Source: JAPLVB01 sp964353635
Lineage (GTDB): Archaea; Aenigmatarchaeota; Aenigmatarchaeia; QMZP01
DNA: 21,889 nucleotides
Assembly (NCBI GenBank): GCA_964353635.1
Contig: CAYGVS010000017.1
Coordinates: forward strand, 1 to 21,889
Direction: 5' to 3'
Below are positions 6,285-13,641 of this stretch, piece by piece. The notes beneath the pieces were generated by a model, which saw only the letters and a list, made by a program, of their open reading frames with translations, ran no database searches and had not been told where the DNA came from. Every line of letters starts with the position of its first letter. Position 1 is the first letter of the stretch. The position numbers were made by a program, and so were the translations under genes.

Positions 6285-6500
6285 ATGCAAAGACCGTTGG
6301 ATGTTTTGGGAAGTTCTGTGGACAAGAGGATTCTCATCAGGACCAAGAAAGGCGAGGACATAGTGGGCGTGCTCAAGGCCTTCGACTCTCACATAAACAT
6401 ATGGCTCGATGACGCTAAAATACAAGGAGAGAACGAGATAACCCTTGGGAAAGTCCTCGTGAGGGGCGATAACATAGTCTACATTTCCCCTGGCAAGTAA
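6285..6500 (+). CDS. Sm-like (LSm/SmAP) RNA-binding protein
   Basis: The product is 71 residues from the ATG at 6285; the in-frame TTG one codon earlier is not needed. It shows the Sm1 motif (RILIRTKKGEDIVGVLKAFDSHINIWLDDA) and the Sm2 motif (LGKVLVRGDNIVYISP) with the conserved RGDNI. Archaeal SmAPs form hexa- or heptameric rings that bind U-rich RNA. It is followed by the eL37 gene, a well-known archaeal neighbour pair, but eL37 also has its own TATA box here. Confidence 0.95.
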   Translation: MQRPLDVLGSSVDKRILIRTKKGEDIVGVLKAFDSHINIWLDDAKIQGENEITLGKVLVRGDNIVYISPGK

Positions 6501-6538
6501 CGGCTTTTCTCAGGAAAAAGCTAATAAACCACCATAAC

Positions 6539-6547
6539 TTATATAAA
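6539..6547 (+). promoter_or_regulatory. TATA box of the eL37 gene
   Basis: TTATATAAA lies about 100 nt before the ATG at 6644. The predicted leader of about 70 nt is longer than for most genes here. Confidence 0.5.
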
Positions 6548-6643
6548 TCCCACGTTTGACGCATAGTGTGTGTCTTAACTGGCGGCCGGCATAGGTTTAA
6601 TAAAGCCGTCCTCTCAAAGTTAACCAATAAATCGGGTAATGAT

Positions 6644-6832
6644 ATGGTAGGAAAAGGAACCCCTAGCTTCGGGAAGAGGAACAAGAAGGTGCATATGATA
6701 TGCAGGAGATGCGGCAGGAGAAGCTATCATCTCCGCCAGAAGGCCTGCTCAGCCTGCGGCTTCGGCAAGGCCTCAAAGATACGCAAGTATGCCTGGCAGT
6801 GGAAGACTGTCCAGGGCGACAGAAGGAAATAG
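6644..6832 (+). CDS. rpl37e: Large subunit ribosomal protein eL37
   Basis: The product is 62 residues from the ATG at 6644. The start GKGTPSFGKRNKK is the family signature, followed by a zinc finger CRRCGRRSYHLRQKACSACG with two CxxC pairs, and a basic end KYAWQWKTVQGDRRK. It is a small zinc-binding 50S protein that contacts rRNA. Upstream in-frame codons exist but lack the family pattern. Confidence 0.95.
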   Translation: MVGKGTPSFGKRNKKVHMICRRCGRRSYHLRQKACSACGFGKASKIRKYAWQWKTVQGDRRK

Positions 6833-6902
6833 GCTATTTCTTTGGAAAATGTATACAGAGTGGGCTTTTGATGCATTTATCTTGAAAATGCTAAATAGTC
6901 AT

Positions 6903-7408
6903 ATGGAAGATAAGCCAGTGTGTGTTATTTGCGGCAAAAAGATACTCTCCGGCGATTATAAGAACGATAAGGGGCTTGTGGTAGCATTCAACATATTTGA
7001 TCTGCCCAAGGCATATCATCATGAATGCGCTTATGGCCTAAGGCCTGAATTTACTCTCTGGTTTCTTGGTAAAATAGTCAGAAGAGACTTCAAGGATATG
7101 AAAAAGGAATTGAAACGCACCGCAACCGATGACACAATGCCCTATATTTCCGGATGGGGCGTTATAAACTCACCACTCAATACGGTTTTATCAATAGTTT
7201 TTACGCTGGTAGCTTTGCTTTTTCCGGGATAATAATTTCCCTCGCGATCAATGAAGGAGCGTGGGTCTTAGGCTTTCTAATTCTTATGGCACCAGTTTTT
7301 TATTTTTGCACCGCTGCAAGGGTGATTTCTTATTATAAGTACGAAAGAACGTTCAGAAAACAAAATATAACAGATGCTAAACGAAAAGACCTCGCAGCCA
7401 TGAAATAA
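6903..7408 (+). CDS. Small zinc-binding membrane protein, interrupted by a frameshift
   Basis: No known family is recognised. From the ATG at 6903 (or 6888) the N-terminal part has CVICGKKILSGDY and YHHEC, a likely zinc-binding C-x2-C...H-C pattern, then a basic linker (KDMKKELKRT). The reading frame stops at 7230 within a hydrophobic stretch (SPLNTVLSIVFTLVALLF). The -1 frame continues directly with SGIIISLAINEGAWVLGFLILMAPVFYF and ends KYERTFRKQNITDAKRK at 7408. Joining the frames at the run of five T (7219-7223) gives one protein of about 168 residues with two membrane segments. This is either a sequencing indel or a real mutation. Confidence 0.6.
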
Positions 7409-7423
7409 AGCAAGAGGGAGGAA

Positions 7424-8134
7424 TCACTTCCTGCCCTTATTCTTAGGTTTCGCTTTCAGCTTAGGTTTAGGCTTAGCCTTCGGCTTTAAAGCAGGCTTTG
7501 TATCCGGCTTGGTTGCGGGCTTCGGGGCCGGCGCTTCCTTTTCAGGATTGACAGGGACATCACCACCAGGCCCGTCCTTCACTGGAGTTACCTTTATGCC
7601 AATCTCTTCAAGCCTCTTCTTCAGCTTGCTAAGGGCATTGTGTATGTCATCTATGTTATGCGCGCCTGTGCAGATTATCTTACCTGAGCTGAACAGCAGG
7701 AAGGCTACCCTGGGGTCGTTTATCCTGTACACCAGCCCCGGGAACTGCTCCGGCTCGTACTCAGCATTTTCAAGTGCGAATGCGATTTCCTCCAGGTTCA
7801 GGTTAGCCCTTATCTTCGAGGATGCCACTATGTTCTCCACCTGGACGTTGAATTTGGTCGGAAGGTTGACTCCTGTCTGCCTTACCCTATCCACGACCTT
7901 CTTCATGGCTATCTTCGCCATGTCAATACTCTTGGCGCCTGTGCACACTATCTTGCCTGAGGAGAAGATGAGCGCTGCCGCCCTGGGCTCATTGGTCCTG
8001 TACACCAGCCCGGGGAACTGCTCCGGCTCGTACTCAGCGTTCTCTATCTTGGTCACAAGCCTGGTAAGCGGTATGTCCTTGCCCAGAGAGGTGAAAGCCA
8101 CAACATTCTCCACTTTCACGAAAAATTCAGCCAT
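7424..8134 (-). CDS. tbp: TATA-binding protein with a basic C-terminal tail
   Basis: The product is 236 residues from the ATG at 8134; AAGGAGG at about 8144-8150 fixes this start rather than 8158. Two TBP saddle repeats are plain: FFVKVENVVAFTSLG...AEYEPEQFPGLVYR...SSGKIVCTGAK, then FNVQVENIVASSKI...AEYEPEQFPGLVYR...SSGKIICTGAH. It binds TATA boxes and recruits TFB and RNA polymerase. After residue about 185 there is an added low-complexity tail of about 50 residues rich in K, P and A (KPKAKPKPKLKAKPKNKGRK). Archaeal TBPs usually end near 180-190 residues, often with an acidic tail, so this basic tail is odd. The two halves share a 42-nt stretch with one mismatch (7724-7765 and 7997-8038). 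Confidence 0.95.
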   Translation of the reverse strand: MAEFFVKVENVVAFTSLGKDIPLTRLVTKIENAEYEPEQFPGLVYRTNEPRAAALIFSSGKIVCTGAKSIDMAKIAMKKVVDRVRQTGVNLPTKFNVQVENIVASSKIRANLNLEEIAFALENAEYEPEQFPGLVYRINDPRVAFLLFSSGKIICTGAHNIDDIHNALSKLKKRLEEIGIKVTPVKDGPGGDVPVNPEKEAPAPKPATKPDTKPALKPKAKPKPKLKAKPKNKGRK

Positions 8135-8180
8135 ATCCAAAATCCTCCTTATAAACATGACCCAAAGCTTTAAAAAGGGA

Positions 8181-8225
8181 TTTATAAATATATTGAAAAG
8201 GTATTTAAATACCTATTTAAATACC
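8181..8225 (-). promoter_or_regulatory. tbp promoter with stacked TATA-like palindromes
   Basis: Minus-strand TATTTATAAA (8181-8190) is the likely TATA box. Directly upstream lie a 14-bp palindrome GGTATTTAAATACC (8200-8213) and a second copy of its right part, TATTTAAATACC (8214-8225). These are TATA-like and could bind TBP itself or a repressor. Confidence 0.5.
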
Positions 8226-8357
8226 CCAAACATAAAATAGAAACATTAGAACACAAGTTTGAGCCAGCGAACTAGTTCTGATTAAACGAATCCGGATATT
8301 CCAGATTCAGATTGAAAAGCAAATCAAATGACGAATTTCGATTATGCTTAAAAGAAT

Positions 8358-8389
8358 TGCCAGCCGGGAATCCGGCTTGGCAGAGGAGA
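8358..8389 (+). promoter_or_regulatory. Leader hairpin and ribosome-binding site of the PINA gene
   Basis: TGCCAGCCGG (8358-8367), loop GAAT, CCGGCTTGGCA (8372-8382) pairs over 10 bp with one bulged T. GAGGAG (8384-8389) follows immediately, 4 nt before the ATG at 8394. The hairpin end abuts the binding site, so its folding could affect initiation. Confidence 0.5.
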
Positions 8390-8393
8390 AAAT

Positions 8394-10217
8394 ATGGAAA
8401 AAATAGAAAAAGCAAAGACGCTCGTGCCTGACACGAGCATACTCGTACATGGAGAGCTGTCGAGCCTCATAAAGGCCGGCAAGATAAAGAACGTCAGGCT
8501 GATAATCCCAAGAGCAGTGGTGGATGAGCTTCAGGCTCAGGCATCCCGCGGAAGGGAGACAGGCTTCCAGGGTCTCGAAGAGATAAAGAAGATCCGCGAA
8601 CACGCCAAGGCGCAGAACGTCACGGTGGAGTTCACGGGCAAGAGGCCCACTATGGAAGAGATACAGCTCGCCAAGAAGGGAAGGATAGACGCCATAATCA
8701 GGGACGTCGCTGCAAAGCACGGCGGGACCCTGATTACTGCGGACTATGTCCAGGCCCTTGTAGGCGAGGCAGAAGGAGTGTCCATCGAGCACATCAAGTA
8801 TGACGTGAAGAAAGAGGCGCTCCTGCTTGAAAGCTTCTTCACCCCGGACACGCAGTCCGTGCACCTGAAGGTGGGCATCCCGCCCTTTGCAAAAAAAGGC
8901 AATCCCGGCTCTGTCAAGCTGGAGGTGCTCAGGGAGGAGCCGATGGAGGAGCAAGAGATAAAGAAGATAATAGACCAGATCGAGTCCAAGGTCCGCGTCC
9001 AGGACGACGGCTTCATAGAGATAGGCAAGCACGGCGCAATGGTCATCCAGCTTGGCAACTACAGGATAGCCATAACCAGGCCGCCCTTCTCTGACAAGCT
9101 CGAGCTCACAGCGGTCAGGCCCGTGGCAAGGCTGACGCTCGCTGACTACAACCTGCACAAGGAACTCGAGGAGAAGATAGTCACAGGCTCCTATGGGGTG
9201 CTGATAGCAGGGCCGCCCGGCTCGGGCAAGTCCACGTTCGCAGCCTCGATTGCAGACTTCCTTTCAAGCCAGGGAAAGATAGTCAAGACCTTCGAGCAGC
9301 CGAGGGATTTGCAGGTGGGCCCCGAAGTCACCCAGTACGCCCCTCTAGAAGGGGACTGGGAGAAGACTTCAGAGATACTCCTGCTCGTGAGGCCTGATTA
9401 CACCATTTTTGACGAGATTAGGAAGACAAAGGACTTCAAGGTGTTCGCTGACATGAGACTCGCAGGAGTGGGTATGATAGGGGTAGTTCATGCCACCAAC
9501 CCGGTGAGCGCCATCCAGCGTTTCATAGGAAGGCTCGAGCTCGGGACCATCTCGCACGTGATAGACACCGTGATATACATATCAGGTGGGAAGATAATCA
9601 AGACATTCGAGATATCCATGAGGGTGAAGGTGCCCACAGGAATGAAAGAAGCGGACCTTGCAAGGCCTGTAGTGGAAATCAAGGACTACGAGACCAAGAA
9701 GCTCGAATACGAGATTTACACGTACGGCGAGGAGAACGTGGTCATACCTGTTGCCAAGGAGAAGGAGAAATCACCCCTCCGGGAGCTCGCAAAAACTAGG
9801 ATACTCCAGGAGCTCAGGAACTGGGACCCCCATCCTGAAGTGGATTTCGAAAGCGATGACAGGATAACCGTGAAGGTTCGCAATGACGTGATAGGGAATC
9901 TCATAGGCAAGAAGGGCTCGAACATAGAGCTGCTGGAAAAGAGGCTTGGCGTCCACATCTCAGTGGAGCCCAAGGAGAAGACGCTCAAGCGCTCCGTCCC
10001 CCATGGCTTCGAGGAGACCGGGAGCCACTTCGACCTCAAGGTCAACCCAGCCATGACAGGGGAGCAACTGGACATCTACTCAGGCGAGGATTTCCTCTTC
10101 TCGGCAATGGTCGGGAAGGGCGGAAGAATTCGCGTCAAGAAGAAATCCAGCCTCGGGAAAGCGGTCCTGCAGGCCCTGGCAGCCAACAGGCTTAAGATTT
10201 ACGGGAAGGGGTATTAA
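8394..10217 (+). CDS. PIN-ATPase-KH protein (PINA-like)
   Basis: The product is 607 residues. The N-terminal PIN domain starts LVPDTSILVHG and has further acidic residues in VVDELQ, RIDAIIRD and TADYVQA. A PilT/VirB11-like ATPase core follows, with Walker A GPPGSGKST near residue 273, Walker B YTIFDEI near 337 and a conserved HATN near 365. A KH domain sits near 495-525 (VIGNLIGKKGSNIELLEKRLG). This order and length match archaeal PINA, a hexameric ATPase that in Sulfolobus works with the Hjm helicase on replication forks and Holliday junctions. The ribosome-binding site GAGGAG supports the start. It is transcribed divergently from tbp. GC-rich codon use contrasts with the AT-rich gene downstream. 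Confidence 0.9.
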   Translation: MEKIEKAKTLVPDTSILVHGELSSLIKAGKIKNVRLIIPRAVVDELQAQASRGRETGFQGLEEIKKIREHAKAQNVTVEFTGKRPTMEEIQLAKKGRIDAIIRDVAAKHGGTLITADYVQALVGEAEGVSIEHIKYDVKKEALLLESFFTPDTQSVHLKVGIPPFAKKGNPGSVKLEVLREEPMEEQEIKKIIDQIESKVRVQDDGFIEIGKHGAMVIQLGNYRIAITRPPFSDKLELTAVRPVARLTLADYNLHKELEEKIVTGSYGVLIAGPPGSGKSTFAASIADFLSSQGKIVKTFEQPRDLQVGPEVTQYAPLEGDWEKTSEILLLVRPDYTIFDEIRKTKDFKVFADMRLAGVGMIGVVHATNPVSAIQRFIGRLELGTISHVIDTVIYISGGKIIKTFEISMRVKVPTGMKEADLARPVVEIKDYETKKLEYEIYTYGEENVVIPVAKEKEKSPLRELAKTRILQELRNWDPHPEVDFESDDRITVKVRNDVIGNLIGKKGSNIELLEKRLGVHISVEPKEKTLKRSVPHGFEETGSHFDLKVNPAMTGEQLDIYSGEDFLFSAMVGKGGRIRVKKKSSLGKAVLQALAANRLKIYGKGY

Positions 10218-10224
10218 TCCCCTT
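10206..10224 (+). terminator. Terminator-like hairpin at the PINA gene end
   Basis: AAGGGG (10206-10211), 7-nt loop containing the stop codon, CCCCTT (10219-10224), then a T-rich stretch. Confidence 0.45.
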
Positions 10225-10280
10225 TATTCATTTTATATCTCCATTTTCTGTATATTCTGTCAATAATTATAAATATAAAA

Positions 10281-10330
10281 TGTAAATTTGGTCATTTTAT
10301 ACATATAAATTATGTAAATTTGGTCATTTT
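10281..10330 (+). promoter_or_regulatory. Tandem 18-nt repeats upstream of the AAA ATPase gene
   Basis: TGTAAATTTGGTCATTTT occurs at 10281-10298 and exactly again at 10313-10330 (32-nt period, about three helical turns). A related inverted piece, ACCAAATGAC, lies at 10355-10364, after the TATA box. The layout suggests an operator or binding array for a regulator. Confidence 0.55.
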
Positions 10331-10338
10331 TAGCAAAA

Positions 10339-10350
10339 CTTTATAAATAG
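10339..10350 (+). promoter_or_regulatory. TATA box of the AAA ATPase gene
   Basis: CTTTATAAATAG is centred about 25 nt before the ATG at 10369, so the transcript is probably leaderless. No ribosome-binding site is seen. Confidence 0.6.
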
Positions 10351-10368
10351 ACAAAACCAAATGACATT

Positions 10369-11844
10369 ATGGATAATGTGGATATTAGTATATTGTCAGA
10401 ACAGAACCCATGGTGGATAGATGCCAAAAATATCAATAATGATCATAAATTAAAAGCATTTGATAAATCAACACTGAAATGGTATCCCAACATAAAACAT
10501 TACATTGAGCTTGACTATGACGCAATATACACTTTGAGAGGACCCAGACAGGTTGGAAAAACAACATTAATAAAGAACATTATCAGGGAACTTTTGCTAT
10601 CTGCAGAAGTAAAGCCTGAAAATGTGTTTTTCTGGTCATGTGAAAGAACTATGCCAGAGAATCTGAACAAAGTACTCCAGACTTATTTTAACTGGAGAAT
10701 AAACGACAGCGGAAGAAAATACATCTTCCTCGATGAAATTTCAGATGTGAAAGATTGGTATCGCGAAATAGTCTATTTTGCTAACAAAGGCGATTTTGAA
10801 AACTGTTCCGTCGTTGTCACGGGCTCACACTCAATGGATATTAAATATTCAACTGAAAAAATGCCGGGAAGGAGAGGAGGCAAAGAAAATCCGTTAGATA
10901 AAATATTGCTGCCAATGAAATTCTCCGAATTCGTAAAGTTGGTTTTACCAACCTTTAAACAAAAAATGTTCGATTGTAACATAGTTTCCAAAGATCATAG
11001 GAAAAGCAAGATTCTTGACCTTTTTGAAGGAAGAATATCAAAGGATATAGAAACGCTATTGTTACACAAAAAGCAGCTGGATTCTCTGCTGGAAATATAT
11101 CTTATAACAGGAGGAATACCTGCTACAATAAACGAATTTGTAAAAACAGGTTCAATATCAAGAAGAACTTACGATGTTTATTTGCAGGCAATTATAGGCG
11201 ACCTCAATAGATATAGTTTCAAAGAGAAAAACGTAAAGCAAATATTGACACAACTATTCACAACATTTACGACCCCTATCAGCTGGAATAGCATAACGCA
11301 AGCGAGCGAAGTTAAGCACCATGAGACTGTAGACAAATATATCAGCGCATTCGAGGATCTGTTTATAGCAAATGTATCTTACAGGAAATCCGTTGACAAA
11401 AGAACTCATTATTTTTATAAAAAAGTGTATTTTCAGGACCCATTTATATATCATGCGCTTAATGGATGGGTTTTCAATAAACCCGATTATTTCAAGAACG
11501 CTAAATCCAACGTGTTTAATATTGAAACAAAAAGCAAACTAATCGAAAGCATAGTTCATAATCATCTATGCCGCTTTGCTTATGGACTAAACCCTCACGA
11601 TTTGTTCGTGCCAAGGGATAATATCTTTTATTACAGAGACAGAAATGAAAAGGAAATAGACTTTTTGATAGATTTTGATGAAAAACTATATCCTATTGAA
11701 GTCAAATACCAAACATCTATATCAGACTCGGATTTTACTCTCTTTAATCAATTTGGGAAAGGAATACTAATTTCGCGCAATAGTCTTGAACCAAAGGGAA
11801 AATATTCCGCTGTGCCCCTTTCCATATTTCTCATGCTAATATGA
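10369..11844 (+). CDS. AAA ATPase of the DUF4143 type
   Basis: The product is 491 residues. It has Walker A GPRQVGKTTLI near residue 60, Walker B KYIFLDEISD near 117 and VVVTGSHS as a sensor-like strand. The C-terminal half is DUF4143-like (ITGGIPATIN, then YKSVDKRTHYFYKKVYFQDP type) and ends with EKEIDFLIDFDEKLYPIEVKYQ, a restriction-endonuclease-like fold pattern (D...E-x-K). These ATPases are abundant in archaea and often stand alone; their roles remain unclear, with defence, mobile-element or toxin-like functions suggested. The gene is visibly more AT-rich than its neighbours, has its own repeat-bearing promoter and is convergent with the Nudix gene, so it is probably acquired. Confidence 0.85.
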   Translation: MDNVDISILSEQNPWWIDAKNINNDHKLKAFDKSTLKWYPNIKHYIELDYDAIYTLRGPRQVGKTTLIKNIIRELLLSAEVKPENVFFWSCERTMPENLNKVLQTYFNWRINDSGRKYIFLDEISDVKDWYREIVYFANKGDFENCSVVVTGSHSMDIKYSTEKMPGRRGGKENPLDKILLPMKFSEFVKLVLPTFKQKMFDCNIVSKDHRKSKILDLFEGRISKDIETLLLHKKQLDSLLEIYLITGGIPATINEFVKTGSISRRTYDVYLQAIIGDLNRYSFKEKNVKQILTQLFTTFTTPISWNSITQASEVKHHETVDKYISAFEDLFIANVSYRKSVDKRTHYFYKKVYFQDPFIYHALNGWVFNKPDYFKNAKSNVFNIETKSKLIESIVHNHLCRFAYGLNPHDLFVPRDNIFYYRDRNEKEIDFLIDFDEKLYPIEVKYQTSISDSDFTLFNQFGKGILISRNSLEPKGKYSAVPLSIFLMLI

Positions 11845-11855
11845 ATATCTCATTC

Positions 11856-12328
11856 TCAGGTTGTAAACTCCCCGACTTCCTTCCTCACAATCTTCCCAAA
11901 GCCCGGCATGAACCAGAACTTTCCTCGGAACTTCTTTCCTTTCAGAAGGAAAGGCATCCAGAACCTGTCATCCTCCCACATCTTCTCACATGGTATTTCG
12001 CTTTCGGGAATCCATTCAAGCGGGCCCTCTTTGGAATGCTTGAGCTCTCCCGAGAACTCAGAAGTCGAGAACACATACACTTTCACATCTGGGATTTTCT
12101 TATCCTGGCCGTTGTAGAATTCCAGGATTCCGTGCTCCTTGAGGCCTTTGGCCTTGAGCCCGGTCTCCTCAAAGACCTCCCTTATTGCAGCCTGCTCAGG
12201 GCTCTCTCCCGGTTGGATTTTTCCTCCAGGGCCGTTCCACTTCCCTCCCCCGAAAAGCCCGAGGTTCTTGAGCTGGAGCAGGATTTGTCGGATTTCCTCA
12301 GATAGCAAAGAGTGCAGAGAATGGTCAT
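11856..12328 (-). CDS. MTH1-like Nudix hydrolase, interrupted by a frameshift
   Basis: From about residue 15 on, the frame ending at 11856 carries a full Nudix box (GKIQPGESPEQAAIREVFEETGL) and MTH1-like blocks (GGGKWNGPGGK; DVKVYVFSTSEFSGEL; CEKMWEDDRFWMPFLLKGKKF). Members of this group hydrolyse oxidised purine nucleoside triphosphates. The same frame has only a weak TTG start at 12308. The expected first strand, MTILCTLCYLRKSDK, lies in another frame from the ATG at 12328, which overlaps the hydrogenase gene stop by 4 nt. One missing A in the AAA run at 12284-12286 (minus-strand CAAATC for CAAAATC) would join them. This is a sequencing indel or a real frameshift. Confidence 0.8.
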
Positions 12329-12774
12329 TTCTCCAATCCCTCTATCTTTCCCATGGCCTTCACAATTCCCTGGATTATGGCCTCGGGCCTTGGAGGGCAT
12401 CCAGGCACCCACACGTCCACTGGTATTATCTTGTCCAGGGGGCCTGCCACACCATAGCACCCGTCGAAAATGCCCCCAGAGGCTGTGCAAGACCCCAAGG
12501 CCACCACGGCCTTGGGCTCAGGCATCTGCTGGTACACCCTCAAAAGCCGCTCCTTCATCTTGACTGTGACTGGTCCGTCCACCACCAGCACGTCCGCGTG
12601 CCTGGGCGATCCCTTTACAAGGATGCCAAAGCGCTCCACATCGCTCCTAGGGGACATGCAAGCCAGCACCTCTATGGCGCAGCCGTTGCAGCCGCCTGAA
12701 TTGAAGGGGAGAATCCAGAGCGACTTCTTCCTGCAGTAGTTCATCAGCCTCTGCGTCGCCTTCAGACCTTTCAT
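12325..12774 (-). CDS. [NiFe]-hydrogenase group 4 / complex I-type small subunit (MbhJ/EchC/NuoB-like)
   Basis: The product is 149 residues. The four cysteines of the proximal [4Fe-4S] cluster are all present: SGGCNGCAIEVL (two), ALGSCTASGG and VPGCPPRPEAI. The sequence FDGCYGVAGPLDKIIPVDVWVPG is typical of the membrane-bound energy-converting hydrogenase family. It would pass electrons between a catalytic large subunit and ferredoxin-type clusters at the membrane. The start overlaps the upstream membrane gene by 4 nt and the stop overlaps the Nudix start by 4 nt. No large subunit gene is next to it, although in classical operons one follows closely. Confidence 0.85.
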   Translation of the reverse strand: MKGLKATQRLMNYCRKKSLWILPFNSGGCNGCAIEVLACMSPRSDVERFGILVKGSPRHADVLVVDGPVTVKMKERLLRVYQQMPEPKAVVALGSCTASGGIFDGCYGVAGPLDKIIPVDVWVPGCPPRPEAIIQGIVKAMGKIEGLEK

Positions 12775-13067
12775 GCTAAAGCCACCAGGATAAGCACAGC
12801 AGCGAGGCCTGTCACGACCCAGAGAAGGTAATCCGAAAGGTCTCCTGCATGGAGATCGCGCAGTCTGCTGAGCCTTAGGGTCCTCTTGATGGCCTGGTAG
12901 AAGTTCTCTGAGCCTATGTATATGTCAGGCAGGGGCTCGCCGCATGTGTAAGTCTCCTCCTTGAACTGCTCTTTTTTCCTGGGGTATCGCCCCATTGAAT
13001 ACAGGCCAAGGCCTACGAGAACAAAAGCCAGCAGGGGGAAAGTGATCCAGAACCAGTTCTCGAACAT
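12771..13067 (-). CDS. Small two-helix membrane protein, probable hydrogenase complex subunit
   Basis: The product is 98 residues from the ATG at 13067 (a TTG at 13085 would add six). There is one membrane helix near the N-terminus (WFWITFPLLAFVLVGLGLY) and one at the C-terminus (DYLLWVVTGLAAVLILVALA). Between them is a conserved-looking soluble loop (ETYTCGEPLPDIYIGSENFYQAI). The CGE...ENF pattern recalls the ends of antiporter-like or MbhI-type subunits of group 4 hydrogenases, and MbhI sits directly before MbhJ in known operons. The assignment rests mainly on context and is tentative. Confidence 0.55.
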   Translation of the reverse strand: MFENWFWITFPLLAFVLVGLGLYSMGRYPRKKEQFKEETYTCGEPLPDIYIGSENFYQAIKRTLRLSRLRDLHAGDLSDYLLWVVTGLAAVLILVALA

Positions 13068-13118
13068 ATTTATTACTAATGCCAAAGACGGTTAAAATAG
13101 CTTTTTAAACGATGCGTG

Positions 13119-13134
13119 CTATTTATATAAGCAC
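13119..13134. promoter_or_regulatory. Bidirectional TATA region between the hydrogenase operon and uS12
   Basis: CTATTTATATAAGCAC reads as a TATA box on both strands. To the right it predicts a leader of about 60 nt for uS12. On the minus strand a second candidate, GTTTAAAAAGC (about 13100-13110), is nearer the hydrogenase operon start. Confidence 0.5.
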
Positions 13135-13182
13135 TTCATTAACTAGATACTCTAAAATCGATCAATTGGTGAAAAGGAGACT

Positions 13183-13208
13183 GAAGGCGACAAGAGTCGC
13201 CTTCCAAC
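13183..13208 (+). promoter_or_regulatory. Leader hairpin of uS12 (GAAGGCGAC/GTCGCCTTC + CAACC)
   Basis: Perfect 9-bp stem (13183-13191 with 13196-13204), AAGA loop, followed by CAACC. It ends 10 nt before the uS12 ATG. It belongs to the recurring leader-hairpin set seen also at 3248 and 17061. Confidence 0.6.
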
Positions 13209-13214
13209 CATAAT

Positions 13215-13640
13215 ATGCCAGGAGAATTCGCAGGCAGGAACCTGAAGAGGAAGAGGAAGAACGCCAAGTGGAAGTCCACTGTGTACAAGAGGAAGATACT
13301 CAAGCTCTGGAAGAAGGACCCCCTTGAGGGCGCGCCCTCAGCCAAGGCCATAGTGCTAAAGAAGAAGGGCGTGGAGCAGAAGCAGCCCCACTCAGGTATA
13401 ATAAAGGCAGTGAGATGCCAGATAGTGAAGAACGGCATCCAGGTCACAGCATTCGTTCCAAAGTCAGGATCCATCAAGCTCATTGATGAGCACGACGAGG
13501 TCACGATTGAAGGGGTCGGAGGCTCGCAAGGCGGAGCTGTCGGCTCCATGCATGGAATAAAGTACAAAGTGACAGGCGTTAACGGTGTGGCCCTTTCCGA
13601 ATTGCTCTCTGGCAAGAAGGAGAAGCCAAAGGGTGCATAA
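13215..13640 (+). CDS. rps12: Small subunit ribosomal protein uS12
   Basis: The product is 141 residues. Archaeal uS12 blocks are clear: MPGEFAGRNLKRKRK, DPLEGAPSAKAIVLKKKGVEQKQPHSG, KNGIQVTAFVPKSGSI, IDEHDEVTIEGVGG, GIKYKVTGVNGVALSELL. It forms part of the decoding centre. The usual KQPNSA loop is KQPHSG here, a small departure at a conserved site. It is followed after 1 nt by uS7, the archaeal str-type order. Confidence 0.95.
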   Translation: MPGEFAGRNLKRKRKNAKWKSTVYKRKILKLWKKDPLEGAPSAKAIVLKKKGVEQKQPHSGIIKAVRCQIVKNGIQVTAFVPKSGSIKLIDEHDEVTIEGVGGSQGGAVGSMHGIKYKVTGVNGVALSELLSGKKEKPKGA

Positions 13641-13641
13641 A

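Noticed and set aside
7509..8240. Plus-strand open frame across the TBP gene
   Set aside because: It is antisense to an unmistakable TBP with its own ribosome-binding site.
8307..9158. Long open frame on the minus strand over the PINA gene
   Set aside because: It is the mirror of a clearly conserved PIN-ATPase-KH gene in GC-rich sequence and has no family pattern.
11856..12308. Nudix gene starting at the TTG at 12308 as a complete gene
   Set aside because: This start drops the first strand of the fold, which is encoded in another frame directly upstream from an ATG coupled to the preceding gene.
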